Source: Ruminococcus sp.
Lineage (GTDB): Bacteria > Bacillota > Clostridia > Oscillospirales > Ruminococcaceae
Reading direction: 5' to 3'
Assembly (NCBI RefSeq): GCF_017464355.1
Contig: NZ_JAFUAG010000045.1
Coordinates: forward strand, 124,001-188,000
Length of the DNA: 64,000 bases
In this document: positions 59,874 through 64,000 of the stretch, piece after piece
Numbering within the stretch: position 1 is the stretch's first letter
How the letters are laid out: the number at the start of each line of letters is the position of its first letter
Notes under the pieces: model-generated
Database searches by the model: none
What the model saw: the letters and a program-made list of their open reading frames with translations, nothing else
What the model was told of the DNA's origin: nothing
Made by a program: the position numbers and the translations under genes

Positions 59874-60429
59874 TAATACTGCCCTCCTTTACTGTTTTCT
59901 TCAGCTTTTGCAAAGCCTGTCTGTATTTCCATGCAACAGTTCCAAGAGGAATCCCCATAGCCTCGCTGATCTCCTTGAAGGTCATATCGAAGCCGACGCG
60001 GAGGTTCACTATCTCTTTCTCCGCTTCGTTTAGTGTGTCAAGGGCTTGCCTGAAAGCCATGCCGCCGACCACCTGTACATCGGTGGGTTCCTCGGTGTCT
60101 GCCTGTTCTTCTGTGTATACTCCGTCATCGTCGATCGTGTATTCCTCGTGTTTTCTTTTTCTCAGGAAATCGATCGCCATGTTTCGGGCCATCACCGTTA
60201 TGTAGCGCTTGTGTCCCGTCCCGGAACGGTACTGCGCCGCTGTCTCCCACAGTTTCAGGAACATATCACTTGTCAGGTCCTCAGCGTCCTGAGGGCTTTT
60301 GACCACCGCAAGCATCTGTTGGTATACCAGCTTGCCGTAGCAGGTGTAAATGTCCCTGAGACCGTTTTTGTCCTTCCCGAGTATCTTTTGGATACACAGG
60401 TCAAACTCCTTGTCGGTCAATACTATCAT
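59866..60429 (-). CDS. ECF-type RNA polymerase sigma factor
   Basis: The 187-residue protein has sigma region 2 (about 20-85) with DAEDLTSDMFLKLWETAAQY and region 4 (about 130-180) with LNEAEKEIVNLRVGFDMTF and MGIPLGTVAWKYRQAL. There is no region 1.1 or 3, so it is an extracytoplasmic-function sigma factor. It is followed by the membrane anti-sigma candidate and two lipoproteins, so an envelope signal is likely. The start may be ATG 60429 or TTG 60420. Confidence 0.92.
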   Translation of the reverse strand: MIVLTDKEFDLCIQKILGKDKNGLRDIYTCYGKLVYQQMLAVVKSPQDAEDLTSDMFLKLWETAAQYRSGTGHKRYITVMARNMAIDFLRKRKHEEYTIDDDGVYTEEQADTEEPTDVQVVGGMAFRQALDTLNEAEKEIVNLRVGFDMTFKEISEAMGIPLGTVAWKYRQALQKLKKTVKEGSING

Positions 60430-60694
60430 CACCCTTCGACATAATATATACGTTTGGTATCGCTCACTTTTTTGATGTGATACTGCACAAATTTCAAAAG
60501 GTTATTTTGTACACTATCACCAGAATCGAATATCGTCATAATTCGACAATAATTATAACATAATCTGTCCCATATTGCAATAGCCATATGCTCCCCGTCA
60601 TTTCCGGGAAGTCCTTTTCTATGATTTTTCTGCATAAATCCCCCGCCTGAATAATGTGCATATCGCCTAAAAGTTCATTCGTTCTGCAATAAGA

Positions 60695-60723
60695 TTGAAA
60701 TTTTGGGAGCAATGTGGTATAAT
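60695..60723 (+). promoter_or_regulatory. Promoter of mrp
   Basis: TTGAAA at 60695-60700 and TATAAT at 60718-60723, spacer 17 bases, with TGG as extended -10. The 365 bases between the divergent ECF and mrp starts hold this promoter and no gene I can support. Confidence 0.8.
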
Positions 60724-60794
60724 ATACTAAGTCCGTAAAATAGGTGCTTGTAAAGTACACTATAATGATATCAGGATAGAAAGGAAAGTTTCAA

Positions 60795-61613
60795 ATGAGT
60801 GAAGAATGTACACATGACTGCAGCTCCTGCGGGGCTGATTGTTCATCAAGGGATAACGGCATACAGAAAGCGCCGCCCCACTATATGTCAAATGTAAAGA
60901 AGGTCATTGCTGTTGTCAGCGGCAAGGGCGGTGTTGGCAAGTCCCTGGTGACTTCGCTGCTGGCCGTAAGCTTTGCCAGAAAAGGCTTCAAGACCGCTGT
61001 GCTGGACGCTGATATCACAGGCCCCTCTATCCCGAAGATCTTCGGCATCAAGGATCGCCCTGTGAATACCGAAGATGCCCTGTTCCCCTGTGAGAGCGAG
61101 TTCGGCACCAAGGTCATGTCCATAAACCTGCTCATGGAAAATGCCGTTGACCCCGTACTGTGGCGCGGCCCCGTCATCGCAGGCGCAGTAACCCAGTTCT
61201 GGTCTGATGTGGCCTGGGGCGATGTTGACTATATGTTCGTCGATATGCCTCCCGGAACAGGTGATGTTCCCCTGACAGTTTTCCAGTCCCTGCCTGTGGA
61301 CGGTATCGTCATCGTAAGTTCTCCTCAGTCGCTGGTATCTCTGGTAGTGGAGAAATCCGTGAGAATGGCCAAGCTGATGAACGTGCCTATCCTCGGCCTT
61401 ATCGAGAACATGAGCTACCTCAGGTGTCCCGATTGCGGCAAGGAGATAAAGATATTCGGTGACAGCCACGTTGATGAGATAGCCAAGGAATATGACCTTG
61501 AAGTCCTGGCCAAGCTCCCAATTGACCCCATCGTTGCCACCCTCTGTGACAGCGGCAAACTGGAGATAATCGAGAATGACGTCATCGAAGCAGTAAACAA
61601 GATCAAGCTTTAA
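60795..61613 (+). CDS. mrp: Mrp/ApbC-family iron-sulphur carrier ATPase
   Basis: The 272-residue P-loop protein has a Cys-rich N-terminus (CTHDCSSCGADC), the deviant Walker A SGKGGVGKSLVTSLLAV (about 42-58), VDMPPGTGDVPLT and the CxxC pair in LRCPDCGKEI (about 211-214) that binds a [4Fe-4S] cluster. It transfers clusters to client proteins; the many Fe-S enzymes here (MiaB, MtaB, PflX-like) are possible clients. GAAAGG precedes ATG 60795. Confidence 0.92.
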   Translation: MSEECTHDCSSCGADCSSRDNGIQKAPPHYMSNVKKVIAVVSGKGGVGKSLVTSLLAVSFARKGFKTAVLDADITGPSIPKIFGIKDRPVNTEDALFPCESEFGTKVMSINLLMENAVDPVLWRGPVIAGAVTQFWSDVAWGDVDYMFVDMPPGTGDVPLTVFQSLPVDGIVIVSSPQSLVSLVVEKSVRMAKLMNVPILGLIENMSYLRCPDCGKEIKIFGDSHVDEIAKEYDLEVLAKLPIDPIVATLCDSGKLEIIENDVIEAVNKIKL

Positions 61614-61619
61614 CAACAA

Positions 61620-61652
61620 AGCCTACGCTGTATGTGCAGCGTAGGCTTTTGC
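61620..61652. terminator. Bidirectional terminator between mrp and the MATE gene
   Basis: An 11-bp perfect stem (AGCCTACGCTG / CAGCGTAGGCT) with a 6-base loop, TTTTGC on the plus side and TTTGTTGTT on the minus side. Confidence 0.85.
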
Positions 61653-61654
61653 AT

Positions 61655-63052
61655 TTATTTGTCATTTACAATGTTGTTTATCCAGATATCCGACCTTACC
61701 ATGAAATATCCTATGACCACCTTGATGATCTCAGTAAAGGTTATCAGCACATACATGGGGTAAATATCCATTTTCGTGAATTTAGCAATGATGAGCGCCA
61801 GCGGGATCATCAGCACCCAGGTGAACAGAAAGTCAAACAGGAAAGTCAATCCTGTTCGTCCGCCGCTTCTCAGGGTGAAGTAGCAGGCATTGGTGTATGA
61901 CCACAGCGGCATGGCCAGCGCCTGAATGATTATCATATAAGCCGAAAGCGCCCTGATGTTCTCCTCGGTGTTGTAAAGTTTCGGGAAAAGGGTTGCCAGC
62001 GGGATTATCACCGCTGTCAGCAGCACCGTGGCCGCAACACTGAAAAACCTCATCTTGTCGTCTATGTTTCTGGCTTCTTTTAATCGGTTCGCTCCCAGCT
62101 CAGCCCCTACTATTATGGAAATGCAGGCGCCCAGCTGTATGTACACCGCCCCGAACAGATTGGTTATGGTGCCAGATATGTTCCTGGCCGCGACCACGTC
62201 CAGCCCTCGCTCCGAATAGCACTGGGCTATCACAGACATTCCCGCCGCCCAAAGAAATTCGTTCACCAGCAGCGGCAGACCCTTGCGTATCATGTCAGCA
62301 GTGAGCTTTTTCGGTATCTTCATGGACTTGTACAGCCCCACGATATACCTGTTTCTGTCAGGGTGGGTGTGTGCCCAGATGATGACCACAGCAGCTTCAA
62401 TAAACTTGGCTATGACAGTTGCAATAGCCGCACCCTTTACCCCCATGGCAGGCATACCCAGCTTGCCGAATATCAGCCCGTAGTCCAGCAGAAGATTTGC
62501 ACCCACCGCCGTCATCGAGCCAAGCATGGGTATGGTGGTCTCGCCGCATTCACGCACAACGCTGTAATAGGGCTGCCCCAGGCTGAATGGTATGAGGCCG
62601 ACTATCATTATGGCCATGTATTCCTTGCCGCTTTTAAGGGTAAGGGCTATCTTCTCGGGTGAGTCGTCCTTGCTTATGAAAAGTGAGATAAGCTGATCGT
62701 CCAGCAGCCCGAAGATAAGTGCGCCTATAGCCAGTATTACCGCACATATGATGACCCTGAACCGAACCGTCTGCTTTTGACCCTCAGCATCATGCTTTCC
62801 GAAAAACTGCGCCCCGAATATCCCGGGACCGGATACCGCCCCGAATAGGGTAATATTGAAAACAAAAACGAACTGGTTTACTATGGAAACACCACTCATC
62901 TGCTCAGTGCCTATCTGCCCGACCATGATGTTGTCTATCATGCTTACAAAATTTGTCACCAGATTTTGCAGTATCATCGGCACTACCATTTTCAGCACCC
63001 GCTTGTAGAAGGCGCTGTCGCCTATGTATTTTTCTCTGAATTTGCCAATCAT
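61655..63052 (-). CDS. MATE-family multidrug/sodium antiporter
   Basis: The 465-residue protein has 12 predicted membrane helices and the MATE layout, with two homologous halves. Blocks include NFVSMIDNIMVGQIGTEQM and SGPGIFGAQFFGKHDAEGQKQ in the first half and QLGACISIIVGAELGANRLKEA in the second. Substrates are unknown. It has its own promoter, a terminator and a weak ribosome site before the start. Confidence 0.9.
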   Translation of the reverse strand: MIGKFREKYIGDSAFYKRVLKMVVPMILQNLVTNFVSMIDNIMVGQIGTEQMSGVSIVNQFVFVFNITLFGAVSGPGIFGAQFFGKHDAEGQKQTVRFRVIICAVILAIGALIFGLLDDQLISLFISKDDSPEKIALTLKSGKEYMAIMIVGLIPFSLGQPYYSVVRECGETTIPMLGSMTAVGANLLLDYGLIFGKLGMPAMGVKGAAIATVIAKFIEAAVVIIWAHTHPDRNRYIVGLYKSMKIPKKLTADMIRKGLPLLVNEFLWAAGMSVIAQCYSERGLDVVAARNISGTITNLFGAVYIQLGACISIIVGAELGANRLKEARNIDDKMRFFSVAATVLLTAVIIPLATLFPKLYNTEENIRALSAYMIIIQALAMPLWSYTNACYFTLRSGGRTGLTFLFDFLFTWVLMIPLALIIAKFTKMDIYPMYVLITFTEIIKVVIGYFMVRSDIWINNIVNDK

Positions 63053-63101
63053 TTTATTTCTCCTGATATTTACCTTACTATATTATAGCTGAATAAACTA
63101 T

Positions 63102-63130
63102 ATTTTAGCATAATATTACACCTATGTCAA
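63102..63130 (-). promoter_or_regulatory. Promoter of the MATE gene
   Basis: On the minus strand TTGACA (63125-63130) and TAAAAT (63102-63107), spacer 17 bases. Confidence 0.75.
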
Positions 63131-63182
63131 ATCATTAATTGCGCCGAAATTTGAATATTTCGGGAATTTGCAAGCCCGCCCC

Positions 63183-63211
63183 TTGACAAAAACTGATAAA
63201 TGTTGTACAAT
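63183..63211 (+). promoter_or_regulatory. Promoter of the second T-box leader
   Basis: TTGACA at 63183-63188 and TACAAT at 63206-63211, spacer 17 bases. Confidence 0.8.
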
Positions 63212-63217
63212 AAACTA

Positions 63218-63454
63218 AACGCTAAGACGGAATGAAGTAGCTGCTGATAATGTTTTCAGAGAGTTTGCGGTAGGTGTGAGCAAACAGCGGGCAGCGGTGA
63301 AGTTACCTTCCCGAGCGGCCTCCCCGAAATCATAGTAGGGTGGGACGTTTTCCTGCGTTAAGGGCAACGAGGTCGGCTTGTGCCGATAAACTGAGGTGGT
63401 ACAGCGTTAGCTATTGACGCCCTCAGAGGACTTTGTGTCTTCTGAGGGCTTTTA
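63218..63454 (+). promoter_or_regulatory. T-box leader, probably tyrosine type
   Basis: Stem I has the AGTA/GAA loop-E pair around GCTGC/GCAGC, AGAGAG and the GGTAGGTGTGAG apical element. The specifier segment is GTGAAGTTACCTTCCCGAGC. Aligned with the leucine leader of this window from the GAGC end, the specifier is TAC (Tyr, 63304-63306), although the base after it is C and not the usual purine. GTT (Val) and ACC (Thr) remain possible. The T-box GAGGTGGTACAGCGT is at 63393-63407, and the antiterminator pairs GCGT with ACGC and GAG with CTC. The terminator hairpin is at 63419-63449. Uncharged tRNA would open the operon starting at 63505. Confidence 0.88.
63419..63454 (+). terminator. Regulated terminator of the second T-box
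   Basis: A 13-bp stem (GCCCTCAGAGGAC / GTCTTCTGAGGGC, one G-U pair) with loop TTTGT, followed by TTTTAT. Confidence 0.88.
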
Positions 63455-63504
63455 TATTTTCCCGTTCAGCAACAGATAAGCTAAATCATAGGAGATAGAA
63501 GATC

Positions 63505-63927
63505 ATGCGTGATGATATTAATGGCACTGATGAACTGTCCGTCCTCGAACCTCTTATGTCGGGAGAGTATACTTCATATGAAGACACTGCAACATACAGG
63601 GAACATCTTGATACTGAAGATAAGATATCCGAAATAATGGCTCATGCTCATATAAAAAGAGGAAGGTCAGAATTAAGAGAAAGCCTGATGCAAACTGACA
63701 CTATCATCTCTTTTGCGGTGCTTGGTGTAATATTCGTCCTCAGTATGGAGTTTCTTCCCTCTATTCCGGCAATACCTGCCATAATGTCCTTTTTGGTCAT
63801 AAAAGTTCTTTTGGTAATGAAGAGAGACGGTTATGACCTGAAAGGTGCGCTAAGGGAAAACATAGCTTTGGCCCTGCTTACGGGACTGTTCTTATTTCTG
63901 GCTATCTTAAATATTTCAGACAGATGA
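63505..63927 (+). CDS. Uncharacterised membrane protein controlled by a T-box
   Basis: The 140-residue protein has a cytosolic acidic N-terminal half (about 1-65, SGEYTSYEDTATYREHL) and two or three membrane helices (about 70-102 and 115-135). I recognise no family. It is the first gene behind a T-box leader, so its product or the next gene should relate to an amino acid, for example as a transporter subunit or a regulator. GGAG lies before ATG 63505. Confidence 0.7.
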   Translation: MRDDINGTDELSVLEPLMSGEYTSYEDTATYREHLDTEDKISEIMAHAHIKRGRSELRESLMQTDTIISFAVLGVIFVLSMEFLPSIPAIPAIMSFLVIKVLLVMKRDGYDLKGALRENIALALLTGLFLFLAILNISDR

Positions 63928-63973
63928 CCTCAGCCGGATTTTTTGGCTGTCAAGTAAAAGAGGTGTAGTTACA

Positions 63974-64000
63974 TGAACAATATCAGTTTGGTAAAATGCA
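63974..64000 (+). CDS. Start of a further gene (3' truncated)
   Basis: ATG 63974 follows GAGGTG, and nine codons (MNNISLVKC) are visible before the window ends. Nothing can be said about the product, but it is probably the second gene of the T-box operon. Confidence 0.5.

Noticed and set aside
60536..60760. 74-codon minus-strand frame between the ECF and mrp genes
   Set aside because: It runs over the mrp promoter, has no ribosome site, and the protein shows no pattern.

Overview
The window looks like a chromosome segment of a low-GC Gram-positive gut or rumen anaerobe of the Ruminococcus type (Clostridia, Oscillospiraceae). Three things point there: a cell-surface leucine-rich-repeat protein and a preceding gene end that both carry type I dockerin modules; Firmicute-specific gene orders (miaB-ricA-mutS-mutL-miaA-hfq and yggS/ylmE-sepF-ylmH-divIVA-lspA-rluD); and T-box leaders, AAGGAGG-type ribosome sites and near-consensus sigma-A promoters (TTGACA, 17 bp, TATAAT). 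The species assignment is inference. I saw no rRNA, tRNA, CRISPR array, transposase or phage gene.

Layout. 1-2180: two adjacent dockerin genes, the second a secreted BspA-like LRR protein. 2195-10529: tRNA modification and mismatch repair block (miaB, ricA-like, mutS, unknown, mutL, zinc-ribbon, miaA). 10492-17319: hfq, an HlyD-like protein, then the division/cell-wall block (YggS-family protein, sepF, ylmH, divIVA, lspA, rluD, HAD phosphatase). 17350-22007: split transketolase, a YunB-like sporulation protein, ligA. 22061-23908 (minus): DUF815 AAA+ ATPase with two small upstream partners, divergent from purL (24069-27782). 27832-32995: membrane protein, Lrp/AsnC regulator with aminotransferase, ispE, zinc-ribbon protein, PflX-like radical SAM protein. 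33149-35969: HD-domain protein, YdcF-like protein, a frameshifted zinc-ribbon gene and an HPr-like protein without the active-site histidine. 36216-42432: mtaB, SGNH esterase, a zinc-ribbon membrane gene broken by an in-frame TGA, a LytTR regulator with sensor kinase, and a CPBP protease. 42497-45642 (minus): a leucine-type T-box leader followed by an S66 peptidase and leuA. 45723-49867: galT, a TetR regulator and glgB. 49870-54738 (minus): surface-glycan-like operon (membrane spermidine-synthase-like protein, GT2-GtrA fusion, phosphodiester glycosidase, two small or unknown proteins). 54784-55549: MarR regulator with a Cys-rich small protein. 55605-60429 (minus): ECF sigma factor, anti-sigma-like protein, two lipoproteins (one with a VWA domain) and a membrane protein. 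60695-64000: Mrp ATPase, MATE exporter, a second T-box leader and a small membrane protein, then the start of one more gene.

How parts work together. The first third is housekeeping, with RNA modification, mismatch repair, Hfq and division proteins in long co-directional operons that use ATGA-type overlaps. The rest is a mosaic of short operons. Most have a recognisable promoter and hairpin terminator of their own. The points most worth a second look are the two T-boxes (leucine on a peptidase/leuA operon; probably tyrosine on an uncharacterised membrane protein), the two interrupted zinc-ribbon genes behind consensus promoters, the His-less HPr homologue, the ECF-sigma/VWA lipoprotein operon and the LytTR/CPBP cluster. 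Nothing here proves a wholly new system.
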